Positions 16,174-23,805 of a DNA stretch of 64,000 bases are shown piece after piece. Source of the stretch: an uncultured Gammaproteobacteria bacterium (GTDB lineage Bacteria; Pseudomonadota; Gammaproteobacteria; Pseudomonadales; Pseudohongiellaceae); the NCBI GenBank assembly GCA_913060695.1, contig CAJXUA010000014.1, positions 29,449-93,448 on the forward strand, written 5' to 3'. The first letter of the stretch is position 1. The number at the start of each line of letters is the position of its first letter. Below the pieces are notes generated by a model. It saw nothing but the letters and a program-made list of their open reading frames with translations. It did not search any database and was not told where the DNA came from. A program made the position numbers and the translations under genes.

Positions 16174-16554
16174 TCAGTTCATACGCGGAACGAAGCTGAA
16201 CTTCATGTTAGAGCGCACAGGCACTGCTACACCGTTGTCCATAACTGGCTCGAACTGCCAGCGAGAGATCGCGTTCAGAGCAGACTGCGTGAAATGACCA
16301 GAAGAAGCCTCTGTGACTGCCGGAGTTACCACGGAGCCATCGGCGGCAACTGTGAATTCCAGGACAACATAACCATCAACGCCAGCCATGTCAGCGAAAC
16401 GCGGGTAGTCAGGAGAGACTTGCTCAACAACTTTCAACTTAGAGCTGCTCAAGTACATGCTTGGAGTCTCGTCAGCAGAGACAGTAGAAGCTGCAGCTAG
16501 CAGAGTAAGGGCGGAAACAGAAAGAGCAATCTTGCGTGCAGAGAAAATGTTCAT
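16174..16554 (-). CDS. Small periplasmic TonB C-terminal-domain protein
   Basis: A 126-residue protein with a signal peptide (about residues 1-27, ending VSA) followed directly by a TonB_C domain: PDYPRFADMAGVDGYVVLEFTV, then ALNAISRWQFEPVMDNG. It lacks the N-terminal membrane anchor and proline-rich spacer of true TonB, so it would be a soluble periplasmic protein if the signal is cleaved. Such short TonB-C proteins may bind receptor TonB boxes or the cell wall; the role is unknown. No exbB/exbD lies nearby. A sigma-54-like promoter stands upstream (16662-16677). GAGG precedes the ATG at 16554. Confidence 0.85.
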   Translation of the reverse strand: MNIFSARKIALSVSALTLLAAASTVSADETPSMYLSSSKLKVVEQVSPDYPRFADMAGVDGYVVLEFTVAADGSVVTPAVTEASSGHFTQSALNAISRWQFEPVMDNGVAVPVRSNMKFSFVPRMN

Positions 16555-16661
16555 TTAGGGCCTCGGTAGTTTCAATAGGGTTTGGGGTAACAACCGGCGA
16601 GCCTAGAAGCCGAAGAGAGGATCAATTCCCAAGACATTCTAATTTCGCACACCAAGACTAT

Positions 16662-16677
16662 TGCAGTAGCCGTGCCA
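16662..16677 (-). promoter_or_regulatory. Sigma-54 (-24/-12) promoter for the TonB-C protein
   Basis: Read on the minus strand, TGGCACGGCTACTGCA matches the RpoN consensus TGGCACRNNNNTTGCW at all positions but one, and the invariant GG and GC are separated by exactly 10 bases. Transcription would start near 16650, giving a leader of about 95 bases. An enhancer-binding protein would be needed; none is encoded in this window. In the rest of 16555-16911 I see only the terminator at 16841-16860. Confidence 0.6.
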
Positions 16678-16840
16678 ACTTTTTATTTCTATAAATATCA
16701 ATAAGTTAATGTTTTTTAAGGGTAGGCATCGCATGAAAAGGCTGCACTAGAAAAATGCACGACGTTCGATAACTGTGCATATAGGTAACATTTTGTGGGG
16801 AGAAAGGTAGCAAATCTGCGGTTAATTTGAGGCAATAAAA

Positions 16841-16860
16841 AAGGGAGCTTGCGCTCCCTT
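16841..16860 (-). terminator. Intrinsic terminator of the 23-codon gene
   Basis: An 8-bp stem AAGGGAGC / GCTCCCTT with a 4-base loop is followed on the minus strand by TTTTTT. It lies 51 bases beyond the stop of the small gene at 16912-16983 and closes its transcription unit. Confidence 0.85.
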
Positions 16861-16911
16861 TCCGTGATCGCGGGCCCAAACGGAACCTTTGCATTCACAA
16901 AGCAGTGTGTC

Positions 16912-16983
16912 TCACCCTAAGAAGGTCATCCCTTGGGTTCCTACTACACCAAAGTCCGTTGAAGCCTGATTACCACTCGACAT
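16912..16983 (-). CDS. Short 23-residue peptide gene with its own promoter, extreme Shine-Dalgarno and terminator
   Basis: A 23-codon frame runs from ATG 16983 to TGA 16912. The peptide starts MSSGNQASTDFG and ends GTQGMTFLG. It is hydrophilic, Gly/Ser/Thr-rich, has no Cys or Lys and has no membrane segment. The evidence for a real gene is the surrounding signals: a sigma-70 promoter (17023-17051), 13 bases complementary to the 16S 3' end (16985-16997) with the GGAGG core 7 bases from the ATG, and an intrinsic terminator at 16841-16860. I do not recognise the peptide. It could be a small protein, a precursor peptide, or an RNA whose function is not coding. It is divergent from the CDP-alcohol phosphatidyltransferase operon. 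Confidence 0.55.
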   Translation of the reverse strand: MSSGNQASTDFGVVGTQGMTFLG

Positions 16984-16984
16984 T

Positions 16985-16997
16985 GGATCACCTCCTT
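16985..16997 (-). promoter_or_regulatory. Maximal Shine-Dalgarno of the 23-codon gene
   Basis: On the minus strand AAGGAGGTGATCC is complementary over 13 bases to the conserved 3' end of 16S rRNA. The GGAGG core is 7 bases before ATG 16983. Chromosomal genes rarely have more than 6-8 pairing bases. On the plus strand the same DNA (16983-16997) reads like the 3' tail of 16S rRNA, but no other 16S similarity adjoins it. Confidence 0.75.
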
Positions 16998-17022
16998 TTT
17001 ATATATCAGTTGAAGAGTCTTG

Positions 17023-17051
17023 AGAGTACGCAGGGCAATATGTGCTGTCAA
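17023..17051 (-). promoter_or_regulatory. Sigma-70 promoter of the 23-codon gene
   Basis: On the minus strand a perfect TTGACA (-35, 17046-17051) is followed after exactly 17 bases by TACTCT (-10, 17023-17028). The predicted start near 17016 leaves a leader of about 33 bases before the ATG. The -10 is weak but keeps T1, A2 and T6. Confidence 0.6.
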
Positions 17052-17143
17052 TTCAAAATTTAAACTCGTTTGCACCGCAGTTGTAGTCGCCCCATATGTG
17101 GGCGATGATGCCGCTTTGCAGCTTAGCCAGAACCTTCTTTTCG

Positions 17144-18250
17144 ATGCCAGAACTAACACGAGAACTACGCATAATCGGCCTGCTTGGCATGACTATTCTG
17201 CTATTGGCAAGCATATGCTTAGCCACTATAGAGAACTATTCACTAGCAATTCAGTGGCTGCTAATCAGCGCATTACTTTGGGGGCTTGTTTGGCAACAGA
17301 GTGCTAAACGCCTCCAAGACAATCGCGTATCCGTAAACGATGCACTCTATCCAAGCCTAGGCTGGGCCAACCGTCTCACGATACTGCGCGGCTTTCTCAT
17401 TGCCCTGTGCGCTGGCTTTCTTTGGCAGAATTTCAATCACACCCTACTACTCTGGTTACCCGCCTTTTTTTATTCCGTTGCAGCCATACTAGACAGGGTA
17501 GACGGCTTTGTGGCGCGCAAGACGCAACAGACTAGCCTGATGGGCAATGCACTGGATAACGTGTTCGATGCGCTAGGTTTGCTGATAGCCCCGCTACTTG
17601 CCCTTAATTTCGCCAAAATTCATTGGGCCTATCTTCTAGTGAGTGGCGCCTACTATGCATTCCATCTCGGACTGCGTTGGCGCAACCGCAACGGCCTACC
17701 CAATTACCCCCTCACCCCCAATTTGCTGCGCCGCACATTGGCGGGCTTTCAGATGGGCTATATCGCCGTAGTGCTGTGGCCTCCATTCGACGCGCAGATA
17801 ACGCGGCTTGCGGGTTTCGCCTTCATGCTGCCGATTCTCATCGGCTTCATCGTCGACTGGTTTGTGGTTAGTGGCCGCGTCGACCTGCAGAGAGGGCACT
17901 CACAGAAATTTTTCGATGCGCTGGCGACAGGCAGCATCAACTGGGGCCAACCTTGCCTGCGATTACTGTTCCTTATTGCCCTTGCGGCCATGACTGCCCA
18001 AGGGCAATGGCAAGGACTGCCACTGCTTGGGCAGCTATTCGCTGCGGGCCTAATTGCGTTCGGCCTTGGAGCAAGGCTGGGCGCACTGCTGGCGCTGATA
18101 CTGATCGCGCTCCTGCCTCCTGAGCACATTAATGCCGCAAGCAGCATATTCCTATTTAGTGCCACCTGGATAATGCTTCTGGGCAGCGGTCGCTTTAGTT
18201 TGTGGCATGGCGACGACCACTGGGTAGAACGCCAAGACGGTGCGTCATGA
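17144..18250 (+). CDS. CDP-alcohol phosphatidyltransferase family membrane protein
   Basis: A 368-residue inner-membrane protein. The full CDP-alcohol phosphatidyltransferase signature DG-x2-AR-x8-G-x3-D-x3-D is present at 17500-17577 (VDGFVARK...GNALDNVFD). These enzymes replace CMP on CDP-diacylglycerol (or CDP-linked polyols) by an alcohol. At 368 residues it is about twice the length of PgsA and has extra C-terminal membrane segments, so the substrate may be unusual. The start is uncertain: ATG 17144 (MPELTREL) is chosen because the protein then begins just before the first helix; ATG 17096 is possible and neither has a good Shine-Dalgarno. Its stop overlaps the start of the next gene. 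Confidence 0.87.
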   Translation: MPELTRELRIIGLLGMTILLLASICLATIENYSLAIQWLLISALLWGLVWQQSAKRLQDNRVSVNDALYPSLGWANRLTILRGFLIALCAGFLWQNFNHTLLLWLPAFFYSVAAILDRVDGFVARKTQQTSLMGNALDNVFDALGLLIAPLLALNFAKIHWAYLLVSGAYYAFHLGLRWRNRNGLPNYPLTPNLLRRTLAGFQMGYIAVVLWPPFDAQITRLAGFAFMLPILIGFIVDWFVVSGRVDLQRGHSQKFFDALATGSINWGQPCLRLLFLIALAAMTAQGQWQGLPLLGQLFAAGLIAFGLGARLGALLALILIALLPPEHINAASSIFLFSATWIMLLGSGRFSLWHGDDHWVERQDGAS

Positions 18251-19248
18251 CGCGCGCTAACGCCATAACCTTGCTCCTGTGGCTCAGTGCTATAGCGCTA
18301 GCGACTTGGGTGCTCAAGGACCTGCCCCTAGACGCGATGCGGCAAGGTCTAATGCAGCTCAGTGCTAGCCAGTGGTCACTTTGGTTGACACTCAATGTGC
18401 TAGTCATGGCGCTATCGACGCTGCGCTGGCATGCCCTTATTGCAGCACTGCAGGGATCGGTGAGTTTCCTCGCGCTCACTCTGATTCGCTTGGCCGGACA
18501 AACCATCAGCTTCGTCACCCCCGGCCCTCAGTTCGGTGGCGAACCGATGCAGATCTACTGGCTATATAAACGACAGGGCCTGGCGCTTCCCAAAGCCGTA
18601 CTCTCTTTAGGTTTGGACCGCTTTCTAGAGCTATGGGTGAATTTCGCGATCCTGCTCGTAGGCGCACTTCTACTGCTGTTATCTCCGCGCATGGCATTCG
18701 CAGACTGGAATCAGGTCGTGCTAATTCTGATGCTACTACTGCTAAGTGTTCCTATTCTCTTTTTTGCCATGGCCCGCAGGCCGCAATGGATAACGCGTCG
18801 CCTGCAGCCACTTGTTACTCGCTGGCTGAGTCATCCACGGCTGGCAGCGCTGCGCTCCCATCAAGACGCACTGGAGGAGGACTTCAAGGAATTATTGCGA
18901 CATCGCAAGCGCGTGCTGGTGCAGGCACTAGGCCTGTCCATCTTCAATTGGGCCGTGATCTTGGCAGAGCTTTGGCTGCTATTACTTTTCGCGCAAATCT
19001 CTGTTGATCTGCAAGGCTTCACGCTCATCGCCATTTCGATCCGACTGGCGATGCTATTACCGCTGCCGGGCGGGATAGGCACTATCGAGGCGGCATTACT
19101 GTGGAGCATACAGATGCTCGGGTACGAGCTTAGCGACGCCTTAGCCCTGATCGCATTGATGCGCCTTCGAGACTGCCTCATCTTGCTCGCAGGCGCAGCG
19201 AGTCTTGCCGCATTGCGCACTAAGCGCATGAGCCCAGAGGCGACCTAG
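18247..19248 (+). CDS. UPF0104 / lysylphosphatidylglycerol synthase TM-region protein (AglD/flippase-like)
   Basis: A 333-residue polytopic membrane protein of the family of the MprF flippase half and archaeal AglD: GPQFGGEPMQIYWLYKRQG, then LGLDRFLEL and the late motif PGGIGTIEAALLWS. Relatives move or help transfer lipid-linked groups across the membrane. The ATG at 18247 overlaps the upstream TGA (ATGA), giving translational coupling with the CDP-alcohol phosphatidyltransferase; the longer frame from 18202 lies inside that gene. The pair suggests that a lipid made by the first enzyme is handled by the second (inference). No lysyl-transferase domain is attached. Confidence 0.87.
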   Translation: MTRANAITLLLWLSAIALATWVLKDLPLDAMRQGLMQLSASQWSLWLTLNVLVMALSTLRWHALIAALQGSVSFLALTLIRLAGQTISFVTPGPQFGGEPMQIYWLYKRQGLALPKAVLSLGLDRFLELWVNFAILLVGALLLLLSPRMAFADWNQVVLILMLLLLSVPILFFAMARRPQWITRRLQPLVTRWLSHPRLAALRSHQDALEEDFKELLRHRKRVLVQALGLSIFNWAVILAELWLLLLFAQISVDLQGFTLIAISIRLAMLLPLPGGIGTIEAALLWSIQMLGYELSDALALIALMRLRDCLILLAGAASLAALRTKRMSPEAT

Positions 19249-19301
19249 CACCAATCTCCCGATTCAGGCACTATGTAGTGAATTGCCTAGGAGACCAAGC
19301 T

Positions 19302-19892
19302 GTGAATTTTCTGCATCCAATCGCCGCACTTTGTATCGCGTTATCTGTATCACTCCCCGCCCTCGCGCAGCGCCCACTCGATGACACACTCAACGATCCC
19401 ACAGTACTGCGTGGCTTGGCTCAGATTGATGCCACTCGTGATCTATCTGCTCAAAGACTCGTTAGGATCGGGGGAATCATTTCACCCTCCGGGGAAGAGC
19501 TTGAGCGTGCACAGGCTGTTGCCGGGCTAATGCGCGAGATAGGACTGCAGGATGTGCAGATCACCGCTAGCCCAAATGCCATCGGCCGCATTCCCGGCAG
19601 CTCGGGCAAGTCTATTGTGTTTGTCGCGACGCTCGACGATCTGGCCACTGTAGCCGAGCATCAGCGTGCCGCTGACAGCCTTCCAATTATCGAAGGGGAC
19701 CGAGTAGTTGGGCCAGGCACGAATACATCCTTAACTACCATCGCGATAGCGGGCGGCACACTCTCCATTGCGATCTCCAGCGAAAGAGGCGGGCAACGCG
19801 GCTTTGCAGATGAGTGGGCCGATATCGAGGTTATGCAGCGCACGGCCAAAAACGTCTTTCTAACTGCAGTCACACAAGCGAACGCCAACTAG
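19302..19892 (+). CDS. Truncated, catalytically degenerate M20-like peptidase domain, secreted
   Basis: A 196-residue protein with a signal peptide (ends PALAQ). The middle resembles the first half of an M20 metallopeptidase: GGIISPSGEELERAQAVAGLMREIGL, then PNAIGRIPGSSGKSIVFVATLDDL and GDRVVGPGTNTS. Where active M20 enzymes have HLD (zinc His) it has TLD, and the bridging Asp of GPGxxD is absent. The second half of the family, with the remaining ligands, is missing. It is thus a pseudo-enzyme or a remnant. GTG 19302 is chosen because AGGAG lies 8 bases upstream. It is followed after 22 bases by an amidohydrolase gene. Confidence 0.7.
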   Translation: MNFLHPIAALCIALSVSLPALAQRPLDDTLNDPTVLRGLAQIDATRDLSAQRLVRIGGIISPSGEELERAQAVAGLMREIGLQDVQITASPNAIGRIPGSSGKSIVFVATLDDLATVAEHQRAADSLPIIEGDRVVGPGTNTSLTTIAIAGGTLSIAISSERGGQRGFADEWADIEVMQRTAKNVFLTAVTQANAN

Positions 19893-19914
19893 AATACTAC
19901 ACAGGAGAAATAGG

Positions 19915-21525
19915 ATGCGCGCACTACTTAGCATTGGCGTCATGGCGGCACTGTTCGCTTGCTCGAGCGAAACGGAAAATGCAGTGACACCTGAGCCCTT
20001 CGATGTTTTGCTACACGGCGGGCAGATTTACAATGGCGATGACAACATGCCCGTCGTGGGCGATGTCGGCATACGCGGCAACCGAATAGCCGCGGTAGGC
20101 GGCGATCTTAGTGCTCACCCGGCTACACTAGTCTTGGATGTTAGCGACCTAGCCGTCACCCCGGGTTTCATCGACATCCATAGCCATGCGGTGCGCGGCA
20201 CAATCGATGACGACATCTTTCGCTGGCCTGATTCGGAAAATCTAATTCGCCAAGGAGTCACCACGGTTATCGGCGGGCCCGATGGGGACTCTCCTCTGCC
20301 AATCACCGACACCTTCGCCGCGATCGAGGCCAACCCCTCTTCCGTGAACTTCGGCACCTTCGTCGGTCATGGCTCGATTCGCGAACTCATCGTGGGTGAG
20401 CAAGATAGACCCGCCACGGCAGAGGAGCTCGAGTTAATGCGCGAGCAGGTAACTCTTGCGATGGAGACTGGCTCCTTCGGACTATCCTCGGGTCTCATTT
20501 ACGCCCCCGGCCGATTCGCAGATACAGAGGAGGTTATCGAATTAGCCAAGGTAGCGGCGCCCTACGCTGGCATCTACATCAGCCATATGCGCGAAGAGGG
20601 CTTGGAGGTACTGACCAGCGTTGCGGAGACAATTCGCATAGGCGAGGAAGGCGGACTACCGACCCAGATCACCCATCATAAGATCGTCGGCGCCCCGATG
20701 TGGGGAAGCTCGACCGAGACTCTGCGCATGGTCGACGAGGCCATCGCTCGCGGCGTGGATGTCTCCATCGATCAATACCCCTACACCGCCTCGGCAACCA
20801 GCCTCACGATTCTGTTTCCCGGCTGGAGCCTCGATGGCGGACGCGAGGCCCTGCTCGCACGCATGGAAGACAGCGTGCAGCGACAGCAGCTCAAGATGGA
20901 TATTGTGCACAATATCGAGGTCGATCGAGGCGGCAACGACCCAGCGAATGTCGTTATCGCTGTCTGCCCCCACGACGCTACTCTCAATGGTCTCAACCTG
21001 AGTGAAATCCTGCGCATGCAGGAGCGCAATGTGAACAAAGACAATGCGGCAGACTTACTGATGGAGTTAGTGACAGCTGGCAATTGTGACGCAGTATTCC
21101 ACGCCATAGACGAGGACGATGTACGCAATATCATGCGTCATCCTCAGACCATGATCGCCTCCGATGGCGGAGTCATGGGCCCCACCGATCGTATGCCCCA
21201 TCCACGCAACTATGGCACCTTCGCGCGCTTGCTTGGGCACTACGCTAGAGAAGAGGGTGTAGTGCCCTTGCACACGGCAATTTATAAAGTGTCGAAACTT
21301 CCTGCGGAGCGAATCAACTTAGATGAGCGTGGCCGAATCCAAGTGGGGGCATTTGCGGACATAGCGGTACTAGATCTGGATGAGGTCATCGACACAGCCA
21401 CATTCGACGCGCCACACCAGTACGCCAAGGGTGCGCATCATGTGTTCGTCAATGGTGAGGCTGTGCTACTCAATGGCGCGATGACGGGCGAGCGCCCCGG
21501 CATAATTCTACGTTCGACAGATTAG
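19915..21525 (+). CDS. N-acyl-D-amino-acid deacylase-like amidohydrolase, lipoprotein
   Basis: A 536-residue amidohydrolase of the D-aminoacylase/dihydroorotase type. It starts with a lipoprotein signal whose lipobox is LFAC, so it should be anchored in the cell envelope. Metal-binding motifs: DIHSHAV (H-x-H) near residue 91, GHGSIRELIVG, QITHHKIVG and IASDGGVMGP (Asp) near residue 416. The family removes acyl groups from N-acyl-D-amino acids or opens cyclic imides. The Shine-Dalgarno ACAGGAGA is good. The adjacent degenerate M20 protein suggests that both were one peptide- or amide-processing unit (inference). Confidence 0.87.
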   Translation: MRALLSIGVMAALFACSSETENAVTPEPFDVLLHGGQIYNGDDNMPVVGDVGIRGNRIAAVGGDLSAHPATLVLDVSDLAVTPGFIDIHSHAVRGTIDDDIFRWPDSENLIRQGVTTVIGGPDGDSPLPITDTFAAIEANPSSVNFGTFVGHGSIRELIVGEQDRPATAEELELMREQVTLAMETGSFGLSSGLIYAPGRFADTEEVIELAKVAAPYAGIYISHMREEGLEVLTSVAETIRIGEEGGLPTQITHHKIVGAPMWGSSTETLRMVDEAIARGVDVSIDQYPYTASATSLTILFPGWSLDGGREALLARMEDSVQRQQLKMDIVHNIEVDRGGNDPANVVIAVCPHDATLNGLNLSEILRMQERNVNKDNAADLLMELVTAGNCDAVFHAIDEDDVRNIMRHPQTMIASDGGVMGPTDRMPHPRNYGTFARLLGHYAREEGVVPLHTAIYKVSKLPAERINLDERGRIQVGAFADIAVLDLDEVIDTATFDAPHQYAKGAHHVFVNGEAVLLNGAMTGERPGIILRSTD

Positions 21526-21545
21526 CCCCTAGAGCGAGCGCAGCA

Positions 21546-21929
21546 CTATGCTGCGACTTGCTTGCGATAGGCGGCCCAACAGCTGTCGTTCTCCCACAGC
21601 TTGACGTTTAGAAAGCCAGGCGCAGGAAACTTAATCAGGCTGAGCATTTTATCGCAGATGATGCGACTAAAATGCTCAATGCTTGGGTTCAATCCCTCGA
21701 ACTCCGGCTTGTCATTAAGAAGCGCGTCGCGATAATAGTCCACGATCTGTTTCATGGCCGCCTCGATCTCGACGATGTCGACTAGGTAGCCGTGCTTGTC
21801 TAGGCGTTCGGCCTCGATACTAATCTCTACGACATAATGATGCGCATGGGGAAAGTTCTCGCTTCCCCAGTCACCGCCAATCAAAAAATGGCGGGCAATA
21901 AATTCGTGCGTAACGGCAACGGTATACAT
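21546..21929 (-). CDS. 6-pyruvoyl-tetrahydropterin synthase / QueD family protein with altered active site
   Basis: A 127-residue protein of the PTPS/QueD fold. The zinc ligands are kept (ARH, His14; P-HAH, His28 and His30), as are Asp51 of the QueD-like LVDIVEIEAA segment and Glu113 (LWEND) for pterin binding. The catalytic Cys four residues before the HxH is replaced by Glu24, and the Asp-His pair of the usual LDH motif reads Arg-Asp (YRDALLN). Glu for Cys is described for type III PTPS, which makes 6-hydroxymethyl-dihydropterin. ATG 21929 is chosen since AAAGGA is 6 bases upstream; ATG 21935 would touch it. It is the last gene of the RibD-MDR-PTPS operon. Confidence 0.82.
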   Translation of the reverse strand: MYTVAVTHEFIARHFLIGGDWGSENFPHAHHYVVEISIEAERLDKHGYLVDIVEIEAAMKQIVDYYRDALLNDKPEFEGLNPSIEHFSRIICDKMLSLIKFPAPGFLNVKLWENDSCWAAYRKQVAA

Positions 21930-21949
21930 GTACATTCCTTTCGTCTAAT

Positions 21950-22960
21950 TCATTCGTAAGTGAACAGCGCCTGAGTGATTGACTCAGGGGTCTTGTGTAT
22001 TTTTTTATAAAGAGCTGGAGCCTCGTCGATACCACAGCGGCTATCGACCCACTGGCTCGGTTTCAATGCCGACAACATCTGCCACGCCACATCGAAACGA
22101 CGCGCCTTAGTCCAGCGCGCAGAAAGTGCGGGCGCGATGCTACTGACTTGGCTCGTGCTGATCTGCAGGCGGTTGCGGTGCGCCTTGCCCCCTAGGGCGA
22201 TGGCTGCGCTCTTACTTCCATACCAACTGCCAATAATTATACGACTACCATAGCCCGATAGATCGATGGCGAGATTCAGCGCCTGTGGAGAGCCGCTTAG
22301 TTCGAATATCAAGTCGGCTCCCTGCTCACCCAACTTCTCCTCGATTGCGCTAGCCTGTTCTGGTGAGAACACTGCACTTGCCCCTAACTCTTGTGCTCGC
22401 TCACGCCGCGCTTGAATGCCATCCACGCAGAGCAACTTCGACAGGGGATAGCGAGCCAACAGGCCCGTAAGCAACAGACCCACCACACCCTGCCCTAGCA
22501 CCGCAACGCTCTCGCCGATCAGGGCCTGACCATCCTGCGCGAGGTTCACGGCGGTTTCCATATTGGCGAGGAAGGCTGCGTCTTCGAACGCCACTTCGTC
22601 TGGAATTGGAATTAGCCCGGCCGGTTCACTCAAGAAATGACTGGCATGGGGCGCGAAACCGAACACACGTTTGCCCAGCATGTCCTTTGCTACATTCGCG
22701 CCAACGGCATCGATGGTGCCAACGCTGGCGTAACCGTATTGCAGCGGATAGGTAGGGCTTTGTTGCATATTTTCTAGCACGGCATCTAGAGCAAGGTCTC
22801 GCGGAAGCTCGCCTCGGTAGACGAGCATCTCTGTGCCCGCGCTAACGGCAGAACAATGCGTGCGCACCCGCACCGAATCGGCATCCGGCTCGGGGCAGCT
22901 CACCACTCTTGTCTCAATCGACTCTGGTCCAAGAAACCACAGCTGTTTAGTGTTCGCCAT
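21950..22960 (-). CDS. Medium-chain dehydrogenase/reductase (zinc-binding ADH-like, zinc sites lost)
   Basis: A 336-residue MDR protein: GroES-like N-terminal part (RTHCSAVSAGTEMLVYRG), then the Rossmann motif VLGQGVVGLLLTGLLA and an acidic residue (CVDG) favouring NAD(H). The catalytic zinc His region reads YGYASVG instead of GHE and the structural Cys cluster is absent. The ATG at 22960 shares a base with the TAA stop of the RibD-like gene (TAATG), so the two are translationally coupled; the frame opening at 22996 would overlap it. The PTPS homologue starts about 20 bases downstream. It probably oxidises or reduces the side chain of a pteridine-like intermediate (inference). Confidence 0.85.
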   Translation of the reverse strand: MANTKQLWFLGPESIETRVVSCPEPDADSVRVRTHCSAVSAGTEMLVYRGELPRDLALDAVLENMQQSPTYPLQYGYASVGTIDAVGANVAKDMLGKRVFGFAPHASHFLSEPAGLIPIPDEVAFEDAAFLANMETAVNLAQDGQALIGESVAVLGQGVVGLLLTGLLARYPLSKLLCVDGIQARRERAQELGASAVFSPEQASAIEEKLGEQGADLIFELSGSPQALNLAIDLSGYGSRIIIGSWYGSKSAAIALGGKAHRNRLQISTSQVSSIAPALSARWTKARRFDVAWQMLSALKPSQWVDSRCGIDEAPALYKKIHKTPESITQALFTYE

Positions 22961-23703
22961 TACTGCGCCTCGATCGAATAGTGGAGATTGCCCCACATGA
23001 TTAGGTCGTCCTCAAGCCGCTGCGTATGCAGCGGTGCGATGCGTGGTAGTCGAGCGCTACTATGAATACCTAGATCTCCAATCGCCTTATAGCCACCGAC
23101 TAGGGCTGGCGCGATCGTCAGGACGATCGCATCGGCAAGGCCTGCGCGGACGAAGGCACTGATGACCTGAGCCCCGCCCTCCACCATAATGCTCCGAATG
23201 CCGCGCTGCCAGAGCTCCTGCACGGCCAGGGTAAGGTCCACCGAGCCATCCTCGCCCACGGCAACGCCGATCAATTTTATATCGTCACGTATTGTACTCG
23301 CGTGTTCCTGTCGCGTTAGCACCCAGCACTGCCGACCCTGGGACTGGCTCAGGCGCGAGGCACTGGGCATGCGTAGCTGACTATCCAGAACGATTGGTTG
23401 CGGATTCTGCCCACTACACTCGCGCACCGTAAGCTGCGGATCGTCGGCTAGAACAGTCCCGATGCCGACTAGGATGCCATCGTGCATGCTGCGCAGGCGA
23501 TGAGTAAGACGCATCGACTGCGGATTACTAAGGGCCAAGGACTCGTTTGGGCTCAGCGCCAAACTGCCATCCCAGCTCTGCGCATAGCAAAGCGTCACCT
23601 GGGGGCGCTGCGCAACTTGCATGCAGCGACGATGGTCTTGCAACCACTGCTCTATTTGTTCACAAATTATCATTGGCATAGCCGCGAATGGTAAGGTGCC
23701 CAT
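22960..23703 (-). CDS. RibD C-terminal-domain / DHFR-fold reductase
   Basis: A 247-residue protein matching the reductase domain of RibD: VTLCYAQSWDGSLA, then [19 protein letters not shown] and MVEGGAQVISAFVRAGLAD. The deaminase domain of full-length RibD is missing. The domain reduces the ribose of a pyrimidine made from GTP in riboflavin synthesis; stand-alone copies serve other pteridine or deazapurine routes. It is first in a three-gene minus-strand operon with the MDR and PTPS homologues. The start is uncertain: ATG 23703 or internal ATGs at 23679 and 23673; none has a clear Shine-Dalgarno. Confidence 0.87.
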   Translation of the reverse strand: MGTLPFAAMPMIICEQIEQWLQDHRRCMQVAQRPQVTLCYAQSWDGSLALSPNESLALSNPQSMRLTHRLRSMHDGILVGIGTVLADDPQLTVRECSGQNPQPIVLDSQLRMPSASRLSQSQGRQCWVLTRQEHASTIRDDIKLIGVAVGEDGSVDLTLAVQELWQRGIRSIMVEGGAQVISAFVRAGLADAIVLTIAPALVGGYKAIGDLGIHSSARLPRIAPLHTQRLEDDLIMWGNLHYSIEAQ

Positions 23704-23805
23704 CTACTTAAGGCAAGGTAAGCCCACCTACTTCCGATTTTTATACGCTGGGCATAACGCCCCACACAGGTCACAATATGCGCAAACCGCAAACTAGGAG
23801 CAGCA

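Noticed and set aside
16983..16997. Fragment of a 16S rRNA gene
   Set aside because: The identity is limited to 15 bases of the 3' tail; the bases before it do not match 16S rRNA. A maximal Shine-Dalgarno explains it better.
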